From positions 1 to 64,000 of the forward strand of contig CAZCDS010000016.1 in the NCBI GenBank assembly GCA_964497585.1: DNA of 64,000 nucleotides. The letters run 5' to 3'. Origin of the DNA: CAZCDS01 sp964497585. GTDB lineage: Bacteria; Desulfobacterota; Desulfomonilia; Desulfomonilales; Desulfomonilaceae. The notes under the pieces were generated by a model, which saw nothing but the letters and a program-made list of their open reading frames with translations, ran no database searches and was not told the origin of the DNA. The position numbers were made by a program, and so were the translations under genes. The stretch's first letter is position 1. Each line of letters opens with the position of its first letter. Shown here piece by piece: positions 41,455 to 49,737 of the stretch.

Positions 41455-43221
41455 GTGCACGGCTTCTTCAATTCCTATCTGCTGATCGATGTGGAGGGCC
41501 GACAGTGGGAACGAGTCAAATTGGTCGATTCGGACCTGGCAGAAACTCTCGGAGGCAAGGGCCTGGGCGTCCGCCTTCTTGGAAAACACATGCGGGGCCA
41601 GGCGGATCCGTTGTCGCGCGGCAATCCCCTTGTCATCGCGATAGGACCCGCCGCGGACAGTCGGATACCCGGTTCCAGCCGCTGGGCCGCCGTGACTCGA
41701 TCTCCTCAAACCGGCTTTCTATCTCATTCGTATAGTGGGGGGCGGATCTCGACGCCCATGAGTCGGACGGGGAACGATGCCTTCGTGATGGTCGGGGCGT
41801 CAGACATACCTATCTGGCTCGAGATCACTCCCCGCGGAGTGGAGTTCCACGACGCGGAAGACCTCTGGGGAAGGTCGACCTACGAGACCGAACGGATCCT
41901 CCTGGACCACATGAAGACCCGTACCGGATCGCGTGCCGGAGTCGCGGTGATCGGTCCCGCGGCGGAAAACGGAGTCAGATTCGGCACGATCTCCAACGAC
42001 AAATGGCGCCAGGCAGGTCGGACCGGCGCGGGTTCCGTGATGGGCGCGAAGAAGATCAAGGGAATCGCGTTTGCAGGTGATATGAGCCGCCCCCACGCGG
42101 ACCCGGAAGGTATCCGATCCTACTGGAAGGAGATGATCCAGTTTTGCAAGGGAAATCCCGCGGTTGCACGGTACCGTGAAGAAGGCACACCCATGATGGT
42201 GGCCGTCCTCAACTCCGCGCAGGCATTTCCCAATCGGTATTGGCATTCCGGACTCATGGAAGGCTGGGAAGCCATATCAGCCGATTCGCTCCTGAGCGGC
42301 ATGAAGGTCAGACCCAAAGCCTGTGAGCAGTGCTTCATCGCGTGTGGAAAACTCTCGGAGGTGCGGGAAGGCCTCAGAAAGGGCCTTCTGGTTGAGGGGC
42401 CGGAATACGAAACGATTTTTGCGTTCGGAGGCCTGTGTCTCATAAAGAGTCTCGAAGAGATTCTCTTCCTCAACGATCTGTGTGACCGGCTCGGAATGGA
42501 CACCATAAGCACCGGAAACCTCGTGGCCTTCGCGATGGAAGCCAGCGAGTTGGGGAAGTTCCCGGAAAAGATTCAATACGGCGATGCGCGGGCCGCAGAG
42601 AAGCTCGTGAGACAGATCGCAGCGAGAGAAGGCCCCGGCGCCCTGCTCGCAGACGGAATCACCAAAGCAGCGGAAACACTCGGGATGACGGACGTGGCAA
42701 TCCACGTGAAAGGGATGGAGCCGGCGGGGTACGATCCAAGAGTCCTCAAAGGAATGGGACTGGCCTACGGGATCTCCGATCGCGGCGCTTGCCATCTGAG
42801 GGGTACGTTCTACAAGGCAGAGCTGTCCGGAATGATAGAAAAGGACGTCGTTGAGGGGAAGGCCGAAATGTTCGTCGATTTCGAGGACCGGGCCGCGCTC
42901 TTTGATTCGTTGGTCCTCTGTCGATTCTTCAGGGATCTGTACACATGGGATCAACTGTCCAGGATTGTCGCCATGACGACAGGACTGAAGCTCGACAAGG
43001 ACGGGCTGGCGGTCCTTGCAGCTCGGATTTCCGATGAGGCCAGGCGATTCAATATGCAAATGGGTCTGACAAAGGACGATGACACCTTACCAGAACGATT
43101 CTTCTCCGAACCCTTGGCGCCCTCAGGTTCGGTGCTGACAAGAGAAGACTACGAGACCTTGCGGGGCGATTACTATCGATTACGCGGTTGGGACGAAGAT
43201 GGTCGTCCTCCGCCGCCTTGA
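41455..43221 (+). CDS. Aldehyde:ferredoxin oxidoreductase family protein (tungsten enzyme)
   Basis: 588 aa from GTG 41455, with AAGGAG about 9 nt upstream; the frame is open to 41305 but without similarity. The N-terminal domain carries LGGKGLGVRLL and GPAADSRIPGSSRWAAVTRSP. The [4Fe-4S] ligands are CEQCFIAC near residue 298 and a fourth Cys in FDSLVLCRFF near 487. DRGACHLRGT lies in the tungstopterin region. Such enzymes oxidise aldehydes to acids with ferredoxin. No ferredoxin or cofactor-synthesis gene is adjacent. The TupC-like gene nearby fits a tungsten supply. Confidence 0.9.
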   Translation: MHGFFNSYLLIDVEGRQWERVKLVDSDLAETLGGKGLGVRLLGKHMRGQADPLSRGNPLVIAIGPAADSRIPGSSRWAAVTRSPQTGFLSHSYSGGRISTPMSRTGNDAFVMVGASDIPIWLEITPRGVEFHDAEDLWGRSTYETERILLDHMKTRTGSRAGVAVIGPAAENGVRFGTISNDKWRQAGRTGAGSVMGAKKIKGIAFAGDMSRPHADPEGIRSYWKEMIQFCKGNPAVARYREEGTPMMVAVLNSAQAFPNRYWHSGLMEGWEAISADSLLSGMKVRPKACEQCFIACGKLSEVREGLRKGLLVEGPEYETIFAFGGLCLIKSLEEILFLNDLCDRLGMDTISTGNLVAFAMEASELGKFPEKIQYGDARAAEKLVRQIAAREGPGALLADGITKAAETLGMTDVAIHVKGMEPAGYDPRVLKGMGLAYGISDRGACHLRGTFYKAELSGMIEKDVVEGKAEMFVDFEDRAALFDSLVLCRFFRDLYTWDQLSRIVAMTTGLKLDKDGLAVLAARISDEARRFNMQMGLTKDDDTLPERFFSEPLAPSGSVLTREDYETLRGDYYRLRGWDEDGRPPPP

Positions 43222-43337
43222 GATTCAGCCTCACAGCGTTGCCGACGTGAGGCCGATCTCTCGCGTGACTCGGCATATGGCCGACAAGCTCTCTTAAGGG
43301 GGTACGCGGCTGGAGAGTGACTGACGCGGACCAAGCA

Positions 43338-43394
43338 TTTTAACCTCCAGAGGGAAAGATGCCATACTACGGACCGGAACCGGCTTCTACCGAT
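43338..43394 (+). repeat. 57-bp direct repeat, copy 1
   Basis: 57 bp that recur at 46554-46610 with 3 mismatches. Both copies contain a GGGAAAG site and an ATG opening the frame MPYYGPEPASTD; the sequences diverge right after it. The pair brackets the ankyrin gene and its neighbour. Confidence 0.9.
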
Positions 43395-43569
43395 CTTGCG
43401 CTCGTGCAGGGAAGACGGCAACGGGCTTATCCGACTGACGCATATCCGGGGTGTCGTAAACAGACTGTACTTCTGACAAACACAACGTTGGGGCACGTGG
43501 CCGGAGAGACCATGATGCGGGGTCGAGAGCCGAGTACCTGAGGCGTGCCCTCCGCTGAGAGGGGGCGTT

Positions 43570-43600
43570 CTCTGTGCCCTTTGTGTCTCTGTGGTGGAAA
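43570..43600. repeat. CTCTGTG-type short repeat
   Basis: The stretch TCTCTGTGCCCTTTGTGTCT followed by CTGTGGTGGAAA is a run of degenerate CTCTGTG units. I remember similar intergenic sequences in many bacterial genomes; whether this is a member of a dispersed family cannot be told from one copy. Confidence 0.35.
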
Positions 43601-43954
43601 TTTCTTGAGGAGACCCCATGGGGGCGAAAGATGCGTTTTGGGTTAGGCAGATGCCAACGGGATGAGCCGATAACGGTACAACCGGTAAGTGGCAGGAAAC
43701 CGCGATGTCGTTGATTGAAGAGCTAGTTGGTCGTGACGTGGCCAGACGGCAAGGGAGGAACGCGCCGTCCCTCAGTGCTTCTGTGGTTCGCAACCCCTAG
43801 CGCTTGATCTTCTTGGAGGCTTGACGCCTGTGATAGGCTGTTTCGCTTATAGGTTCAGAGTAGCTGGCAACATAGGTGCATAACTTCTTGAACTGGAGAA
43901 TCTGGTCCTCCGCGCCTGCGGGACTGCGCTGACCGTATAAATGGGAGATCTTGC

Positions 43955-44038
43955 ATGAGAATTGAACCCATCCGCATGATTACTCATTGCTTCGCCGTGC
44001 TGGCGGTCTTGATATTGTGATCAGCGACAGGGGCAGCC
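43955..44038 (+). other. Signal-peptide segment of the ankyrin protein, cut off by an in-frame TGA
   Basis: ATG 43955, with GGGAG about 9 nt upstream, encodes MRIEPIRMITHCFAVLAVLIL, a typical signal-peptide start, then TGA (44018-44020). The next six codons (SATGAA) run in the same frame straight into the Met at 44039 of the ankyrin protein and supply a plausible cleavage site (GAA). A single base change or a sequencing error could explain the TGA. Confidence 0.7.
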
Positions 44039-45394
44039 ATGCGCATGCTGAGCCTCAACGAGCAACTTACCCGCGCAGTTAAGGCTGGGGATCTGGCGAA
44101 GGTCGAAGCTCTTCTTGCGAAAGGGGCTCTGGTTGATCAGAAGGACTTCGATGGGTTGACTCCTCTCATGTCGGCCTGTTCTCGGGGTGACCTAGCGATG
44201 GCGAAGGGACTGTTAGATAGTCGGGCTGAGGTCAACGCTAAGACTCAGTACGGATCAACGCCGTTGAAGCATGCCGTGGACAGTGGGAATACCGATCTGG
44301 TGAAGCTCCTTCTTAAAAGGGGTGCCGATGTGAATGCAAAGCTCACGGACGGTTCGACTATTCTGATGTGGGCCGTCATCCCTGGAGACACCGACATGGT
44401 CAAGTTGCTCTTGGATGCAGGTGCTGACATCAATGCTGGGACCAAGGATGGATCATCTGCGCTCATGTGGGCCGCGGCCATGGATCGGAGAGAAATCTCG
44501 GATCTGCTGAAATCACGTGGAGCCAAACTCACGTTAGGTGTTGCGACCCTCTCGGATGGTAAGGAGGACGTTCAGCGACTGCTCGCCAGTGGGGCTGACG
44601 TTAATGCAAGAGACCCCAACGGTTGGACACCACTGATCAACGCAGTCTGGAAAGGCAACGTGGATGTAGTGAAGCTGCTTGTTGAGAAAGGAGCTGACGT
44701 TGATGTTGCGTGTAAGGACGGCTCCACCACCCTGATGGACGCCATTTCCGGTGCCCGGCCCGAGATAGTGAAAGGGCTCCTAGACTGGGGCGCTGATGTA
44801 AACGCGCCACTCACGGGCGGCATGACGACCCTCATGATGGCTGCGCGGTCGGGAGATGTCCAAGTGGCAAAACTGCTTCTGCGCAGGAGCGTTGCTGTCA
44901 ACGATAAGAACACCCGCGGGCGCACGGCTTTGATGTTAGCCTGCGCAGGAGGTCACACGGAAGTGGCCAGACTTCTCTTGGCACACGGAGCAGATGTAAA
45001 TGCAAAGGATAAGCACGACGACTGGACAGCCCTCATGGCTGCTGCCAGTTCGGGGCGGGAGGAAGCGGTGAAATTACTTTTGGATAAGGGCGCCGATCTC
45101 AATGAACAAGCCGGGCGGGTCTTGATGTGCGCGGTTGGATCCAAAGGGGGCGCCAAAGTGACAAGGCTACTTCTGGACTCGGGCGTTGATGTCAATACCC
45201 AAGTGGGCCAAGGGTACACTGCCCTGATTCATGCCGCTCATTCAAATAGTTTGGAGACGGCCAAGGTGCTCTTGGATCGTGGGGCAAACGTTCACGCAAC
45301 GGATAACCTGGGAAGGACGGCACTGACGATCGCACGACAGAAAGGCTATAAGGCAATGGTAAAATTGCTCGAAGCGTATAGGGCTAGGGATTAG
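44039..45394 (+). CDS. Ankyrin-repeat protein (signal peptide lost to an upstream TGA)
   Basis: 451 aa made almost wholly of ankyrin repeats, about 13 units of about 33 residues, with recurrent patterns such as KLLLKRGADVNAKLTDGST and TALMLACAGGHTEVARLLL. Such solenoids bind other proteins. Started at 44039 the product would stay in the cytoplasm; AGGGG lies 5 nt upstream, so reinitiation is possible. With the frame from 43955 it would be exported. It is followed 37 bp on by a secreted protein, which supports an originally periplasmic location. Confidence 0.85.
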   Translation: MRMLSLNEQLTRAVKAGDLAKVEALLAKGALVDQKDFDGLTPLMSACSRGDLAMAKGLLDSRAEVNAKTQYGSTPLKHAVDSGNTDLVKLLLKRGADVNAKLTDGSTILMWAVIPGDTDMVKLLLDAGADINAGTKDGSSALMWAAAMDRREISDLLKSRGAKLTLGVATLSDGKEDVQRLLASGADVNARDPNGWTPLINAVWKGNVDVVKLLVEKGADVDVACKDGSTTLMDAISGARPEIVKGLLDWGADVNAPLTGGMTTLMMAARSGDVQVAKLLLRRSVAVNDKNTRGRTALMLACAGGHTEVARLLLAHGADVNAKDKHDDWTALMAAASSGREEAVKLLLDKGADLNEQAGRVLMCAVGSKGGAKVTRLLLDSGVDVNTQVGQGYTALIHAAHSNSLETAKVLLDRGANVHATDNLGRTALTIARQKGYKAMVKLLEAYRARD

Positions 45395-45431
45395 GAGCCG
45401 TCCACCCGAAGATTCGCTTATAGGGGGTTGC

Positions 45432-46295
45432 GTGGTGACATTCAAATCTTTGTTCACGATGACAGCCGCTGGGCTCTGGCTGGCACTGTTGCCCGCTGGT
45501 GCCGATGTGGGTCCGCTTCAGATGTTCAAAGGGGGCGGGGTAGTAGCTCCCAAGTCTCCGCATCGCGCCATCCGGCTGGATTCACAGGAAGTCGTAATTC
45601 GACTGCGAGAAAGCTCTTATGTCGTCAATGCTGTCTTCAATTTGTCCAACACCGGCAACACCACGCGCGAATGGATCGGCTTTCCCAAGTGGGTGGCGTC
45701 GCGTGTAGAGTCGTATCCTACCTTCATGAGATTTGAGGGCTCGGCAAACGGGCAGGAGCTGGAATTCGATGAAGCGTGGGATCTGACCGGGGGACAAAAA
45801 CTGCGCAGGAGTATGTCGGGTTTGGAATTCATGAGCTTGGCGCGTAGACCAATGAAGGAACAACGCCAATGGCTCGTGAGCCACGTCACCTTCCCTGGTC
45901 ACAGGATGAACACGATTCGAATTAGGTACGAAGCCCCGTATAGTGGCAAACATTTCCGAGAGGCGGCATATATCTATGGCACCGGCTCATCGTGGAAAGA
46001 CAATATCGGGAGGGCAGTCTTCGTCATAGACAGTAGTGAAGTGGGTGGCATTGAGAAGATTTCAGTCCGCTTTGTTACTGGCTCAGGACGAAGGATCGAT
46101 CGAAAAACGGTTAGGACGCTCGGGAGGCCTATGCTCAAGAATGTGATGAGATATGAACTTTCGGATTTTGATCCGCCTCAGTCGGCTCGGTTGGCGATCA
46201 AGCTCAATACAGGGTTCTCACCGGTCAAAAACAATTATGTGAGGCCTCCCCGAACGATCGCGGATCCGCGTCCCAACCCGCATGTCAGCGAGTAA
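45432..46295 (+). CDS. Secreted protein of unknown function (DUF4424-like)
   Basis: 287 aa from GTG 45432 (another GTG follows at once), after TAGGGGG. A signal peptide ends near LLPAGA. The mature part is beta-rich, with EVVIRLRESSYVVNAVFNLS, NTGNTTREWIGFPKW and later strands. The pattern of a conserved face for polar strands and a GFP-type turn recalls DUF4424-like periplasmic proteins, which is a weak resemblance. Probably cotranscribed with the ankyrin gene. Function not known. Confidence 0.65.
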   Translation: MVTFKSLFTMTAAGLWLALLPAGADVGPLQMFKGGGVVAPKSPHRAIRLDSQEVVIRLRESSYVVNAVFNLSNTGNTTREWIGFPKWVASRVESYPTFMRFEGSANGQELEFDEAWDLTGGQKLRRSMSGLEFMSLARRPMKEQRQWLVSHVTFPGHRMNTIRIRYEAPYSGKHFREAAYIYGTGSSWKDNIGRAVFVIDSSEVGGIEKISVRFVTGSGRRIDRKTVRTLGRPMLKNVMRYELSDFDPPQSARLAIKLNTGFSPVKNNYVRPPRTIADPRPNPHVSE

Positions 46296-46810
46296 TGCCG
46301 GGGCGGTCCACAGACGACACGGAAGTCCACAGCCCGGAACCAAAAGGAGACCAAGATGCCGGCTACTGGATGGTATCATAGACTGTGAATTCCGTGCAGA
46401 ATTACCTTTCTAGCTCTTCGGCCTGCCTTAAGAAGTACTGCCGGCCAAGCCCGTCCCGCGAAACGCGGGACACCCGTACGTCTGGTGGTCATGCACCCGG
46501 CGCCTGACGAGCGCTGGAACAGACTTGCTGCTCAGGTTTTGGGGAAACTCCTGTTTTGACCTCCACAGGGAAAGATGCCATACTACGGACCTGAACCGGC
46601 TTCTACCGATGTGCGTCTCAAAGATTCGCGTCGGGGTGCCTGACGCGTCTCAGATGCTTGATTAGGCAGGCCGCGGGCTTGCGGGGAGAAAGGTCATTGT
46701 GCGTGGCACTGCAATGACTGGTGTACTCACGGCCAAAGCGGGAGTGCGGGCCTAAAGCCGGCAATATCTTGCGTTTCGTGGAGACAACCGAGCTGCAGGT
46801 GGGGTGAGAA
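46296..46810. other. Intergenic region with repeat copy 2 and a GC hairpin
   Basis: 515 nt without a convincing gene. A hairpin GTCCCGCG (46453-46460), AAA loop, CGCGGGAC (46464-46471) lies in the middle, followed by the second copy of the 57-bp repeat. The repeat's ATG at 46575 opens only a 22-codon frame. Confidence 0.5.
46554..46610 (+). repeat. 57-bp direct repeat, copy 2
   Basis: Matches 43338-43394 at 54 of 57 positions, in the same orientation, 3.2 kb apart. After the repeat the frame MPYYGPEPASTD continues with a different sequence and stops at 46643. Confidence 0.9.
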
Positions 46811-47320
46811 ATGTCTGAAAAGGAAACCTTGATAAAGATATTCGAATACGCGCTCAATCAGGAAGAGACGGGTCTGAGTTTCTTCAAAAGTTCCCTGGGT
46901 CGTCTTGGAATAGGGGCTGCGGTGAGCGCGTTCAAACGGCTCATCGAAGAGGAGGAGAGGCACATCACGTTCATTTCGAGAATCCTCAAAGACCTCGAGA
47001 GAGATCAAGAGATAGACCTCAAACGGGCTGAAGAAGTAGCCCTCGCGCCGGTCAACTACTTCGACGATCGCGCCAGATCCGAGTTTCTTGAGCAGTGCAT
47101 TGAAGGTTCCATGATCCCGGATGTGACGGTTTTCAATACCGCGTGGCTCATCGAAAAGGATCTCAGCGAGTTCTACGCCAACATGGCTGCAAAGACCGAG
47201 GGGAGAGGCAAAGAAGCCCTGACGATGCTCTCCAATTGGGAAAAGGAGCACGAGAAGTTCTTCCGGGAATATCGTGATAAACTGTCCGACGTATACGCCC
47301 GGATGCCCTGGGGTGGGTGA
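46811..47320 (+). CDS. Ferritin-like diiron protein (rubrerythrin-type helical bundle)
   Basis: 169 aa, all helical. The diiron ligand pattern appears as E in NQEETGLSFF, EEERHITF, EKDLSEFY and EKEHEKFF, two of them in the form ExxH, as in the rubrerythrin/ferritin-like domain. No rubredoxin-type Cys pairs follow, so it lacks the C-terminal rubredoxin domain. Likely roles are peroxide reduction or iron handling. It precedes the nitroreductase by 48 bp, with GTGGGGTGAG before its ATG. Confidence 0.8.
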   Translation: MSEKETLIKIFEYALNQEETGLSFFKSSLGRLGIGAAVSAFKRLIEEEERHITFISRILKDLERDQEIDLKRAEEVALAPVNYFDDRARSEFLEQCIEGSMIPDVTVFNTAWLIEKDLSEFYANMAAKTEGRGKEALTMLSNWEKEHEKFFREYRDKLSDVYARMPWGG

Positions 47321-47368
47321 GGAATCCGGTCCTAAGCACCACATCTGACCGCCTTGAGGAGGGAGAGC

Positions 47369-48898
47369 ATGACTGGGTCGGCTGACGACTATCATAGCCG
47401 AACGAGCTACAGCCGGTTCGACCTCGGGGGGGGCGGCCTGGATTTCGGGAATCAGCCGAGAGTCTTCAAGAGTTATCCGGGGCTGAGCACGGTACCATTG
47501 CCCCAAGTGATGGCATGGCCCGAAAAGAAGCTCTCCGAGATCCTGCGCGGCGAGGGGCGGCGTGAGACCGTCGCGGAAATGGACATGGATCTCTTTGCCA
47601 AGATCGTGGTCCTTTCCCACGCCCTGACCTCCAAGCGCAGGATCGGCGGAGCCGAGTTTTACTTCCGGAGCGTGGCGTCTGCCGGTGCGCTCTACCCCTT
47701 TGAGCTGTATGCCGCGGTGCGCGATGTTGTCGGACTTCCCGACGGGCTCTACCACCACACCGTCGCGCTGCACGCGCTCACACTGCTGCGCTCGGGCAAC
47801 GTAATGCCCGCAATCGTCAAGTCGGTGAAGCTCATCAGAGACCGGCGGCCTTCTGCGGTTTTCTTTCTCACATCGATCTTCTTCAGAAGTTCCTGGAAAT
47901 ACAGAGATCGCGCCTATCGATACAATCTGCTGGATACCGGTCATCTGGCCGAGAACCTCATGCTCGCGCTCCGGGTGTTGGGTCTCGAATTTGACCTCAT
48001 GTACGATTTCGATGACCGCCAAGTAAATGCTCTGCTCGGACTTGACACCCACAGGGAGGTCTGTCTGGCTTTGGCTTCGGTATCGGTCGAACAGGGCCCT
48101 GACATTGACGGGGATCCACCGATGAAGGGTGCGCCCAAGGGGCTTGCGTCGGCCAGCCGTGTGGCAAGGAAAGAGATCGATTATCCGCTGATCAGGGCGG
48201 TACACGAATCGACGTACAGGATCGAGAAGCCCGAAGCAGTAACGCCGCCGGTATTGGAGAGTCTCGGATTGAGCATTGAGCCGGGAGAGAGGCTGCCGGC
48301 CCAGTTCGAGTGGCCCGAGGTCATGAACTATAGTGACGCGATCTTCAGACGGCGTTCAAACCGAAACTTCGTCCGGACCAAACTGTCGGCGCAGGCACTA
48401 GTGAGTCTTTTGGATCTTCTCTGTGTGACTCACCAAGAGGCCCCCGAGAGCCGCCTGATCGAGACGGGTGCAGTGGCCGTTGGTTTCCTCACAGGCGAAA
48501 TTGAGGATCTCGAATCGGGGTTCTATGTTCTCGATCGCGATCGGAGGTCGATCAGTCTGGTGAGCCCGGTACCCATGATTGAGACCATGACACACGTCTG
48601 CCTGGATCAGCAATGGCTTCGCAACTGCTCGGTACACTTCCTTTTCATGTGCAATCTCAAGCGCGTACAGAAGGCCTGGGGACCCCGGGGATACCGCCAT
48701 GCCCTGATGACGGCAGGCGGCATGGGTCAGAGGTTATACGTCGGGGCAACCGCCATGCGGATCGGGTGCTGCGGGATCGGAGCCTTTTATGATGGCGAGG
48801 CATCCGAACTGCTGGGGCTTAACCCCGATTCCAAGCTCCTGTATCTGGTCGCCGCGGGCTCCCTGCGAAAATGGACCCTTCACGGAGGAAACGACTGA
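47369..48898 (+). CDS. SagB-type double nitroreductase-fold oxidoreductase
   Basis: 509 aa from ATG 47369, after GAGGAGGGAG; the TTG at 47354 lies in that site. Two nitroreductase-type domains in tandem: the first around residues 80-260 with RSVASAGALYPFELYAAVRD and LPDGLYHH, typical of the SagB subgroup; the second from about 325 with IFRRRSNRNFVRTKLSAQAL and a C-terminal GCCGIGAFYD. These are FMN-dependent; SagB proteins dehydrogenate azolines, but other members have unknown substrates. No azoline cyclodehydratase partner is near. The stop overlaps the next start (TGATG). Confidence 0.85.
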   Translation: MTGSADDYHSRTSYSRFDLGGGGLDFGNQPRVFKSYPGLSTVPLPQVMAWPEKKLSEILRGEGRRETVAEMDMDLFAKIVVLSHALTSKRRIGGAEFYFRSVASAGALYPFELYAAVRDVVGLPDGLYHHTVALHALTLLRSGNVMPAIVKSVKLIRDRRPSAVFFLTSIFFRSSWKYRDRAYRYNLLDTGHLAENLMLALRVLGLEFDLMYDFDDRQVNALLGLDTHREVCLALASVSVEQGPDIDGDPPMKGAPKGLASASRVARKEIDYPLIRAVHESTYRIEKPEAVTPPVLESLGLSIEPGERLPAQFEWPEVMNYSDAIFRRRSNRNFVRTKLSAQALVSLLDLLCVTHQEAPESRLIETGAVAVGFLTGEIEDLESGFYVLDRDRRSISLVSPVPMIETMTHVCLDQQWLRNCSVHFLFMCNLKRVQKAWGPRGYRHALMTAGGMGQRLYVGATAMRIGCCGIGAFYDGEASELLGLNPDSKLLYLVAAGSLRKWTLHGGND

Positions 48899-49737
48899 TG
48901 CTGGAGAAACTGAGGCAACTCATCGAACCCGTTGAATCGATCGACGCGAAGAAGGCAAAGGACTATCTCTCGGACAGCGAAGAAGGGAGCTTCACCCTTC
49001 TCGACGTGCGCCAGCCAAAGGAATATGAGAAGGGACACATTCCCGGCGCAACGCTGGTCCCGCTGCCCCAGCTTTCCGATTCCCTGGACCGACTCGACAA
49101 AAGCAAACCCGTGGTGGTCTATTGAGCAGTCGGAGGGAGGAGCCGAGTTGCGGCTCACATGCTCGCCGGGCAGGGATTCGAGAAGGTCTACAACGTCAAG
49201 GGGGGGATGATGGCCTGGGAAGGTCCGGTGGCAGAGGGACCGGTCGAGCTGAACATGGACCTCATCAAAGGAGACGTGACTCCCAGCGAGATCATCCGCA
49301 TCGCTTACGGTATGGAAATGAGTCTGGGCGGCTTCTACGGAACCATGAGTCAACGGGTGGACCAGCCCGAGGTCGTTGCCCTGCTCAACAATCTTGCATC
49401 AATCGAGGAAAAGCACAAACAGTACCTCCTGGAACTCCATCAAGCCGTCGACCTCGGAGACGTAGATAAGGCCACGTTCGAGGCGGACGTGACGGCAGGC
49501 ATTATGGAAGGCGGCTTCGACAGCGATGAGTTTATCCGGAACAATGAGCAGTTCATGCAAACAGTTCCAGGTCTCCTGGACATCTCCATGATGCTGGAGA
49601 CCCAGGCGCTCGATCTGTACCTGCGATTTGCTCAGAAGACCGAGGGGGACCGCACCAGGGAGATCCTCTTCAAAATCGGAGACGAAGAAAAGGCCCACCT
49701 CGCCGCGCTCGGACGCCTCAGGGAAGAACAGACCTAG
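48898..49737 (+). CDS. Selenocysteine-containing rhodanese fused to a ferritin-like domain (UGA at 49123)
   Basis: 280 codons if TGA 49123-49125 is read as Sec at residue 76. Residues 1-110 are a rhodanese domain: FTLLDVRQPKEYEKGHIPGA, then KPVVVY, TGA, AVGGRSRVAAHMLAG and VKGGMMAWEG. The TGA replaces the catalytic Cys of the CxxGGRS loop. Residues about 120-279 are a ferritin-like bundle with EEKHKQYL and EEKAHLAAL (ExxH pairs). The start ATG overlaps the nitroreductase stop. A hairpin 14 nt after the TGA fits a bacterial SECIS. Without recoding the gene would split at the active site. Confidence 0.75.
49140..49156 (+). promoter_or_regulatory. Putative bacterial SECIS element
   Basis: GAGCCG (49140-49145) pairs perfectly with CGGCTC (49151-49156) around a 5-nt loop AGTTG. 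The loop begins 20 nt after the TGA at 49123-49125, and there is a G among its first two bases. Both fit the known form of bacterial SECIS hairpins, which lie right after the UGA inside the coding region. Confidence 0.65.

Larger units (their letters stand above)
43222..43954. other. Intergenic accessory region upstream of the ankyrin gene
   Basis: 733 nt without a convincing gene. It holds the first copy of a 57-bp repeat (43338-43394) and a CTCTGTG-type repeat near 43570-43600. An open frame of 60 codons starts inside the repeat at 43359 (MPYYGPEPASTD) but resembles no family. Confidence 0.5.

Noticed and set aside
43359..43541. 60-residue frame starting in the repeat (MPYYGPEPASTD)
   Set aside because: Only the repeated part is shared with copy 2; the rest has no similarity and no support as a gene.
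44018..44060. SECIS element after the TGA in the ankyrin gene
   Set aside because: The sequence contains small palindromes but no stem-loop of suitable length and spacing, and the TGA is in a signal peptide.
48898..49125. Short truncated rhodanese ending at TGA, followed by a separate ferritin-like gene
   Set aside because: The frame continues without shift, the TGA is on the catalytic Cys, and there is a SECIS-like hairpin, so recoding explains it better than two genes or a pseudogene.
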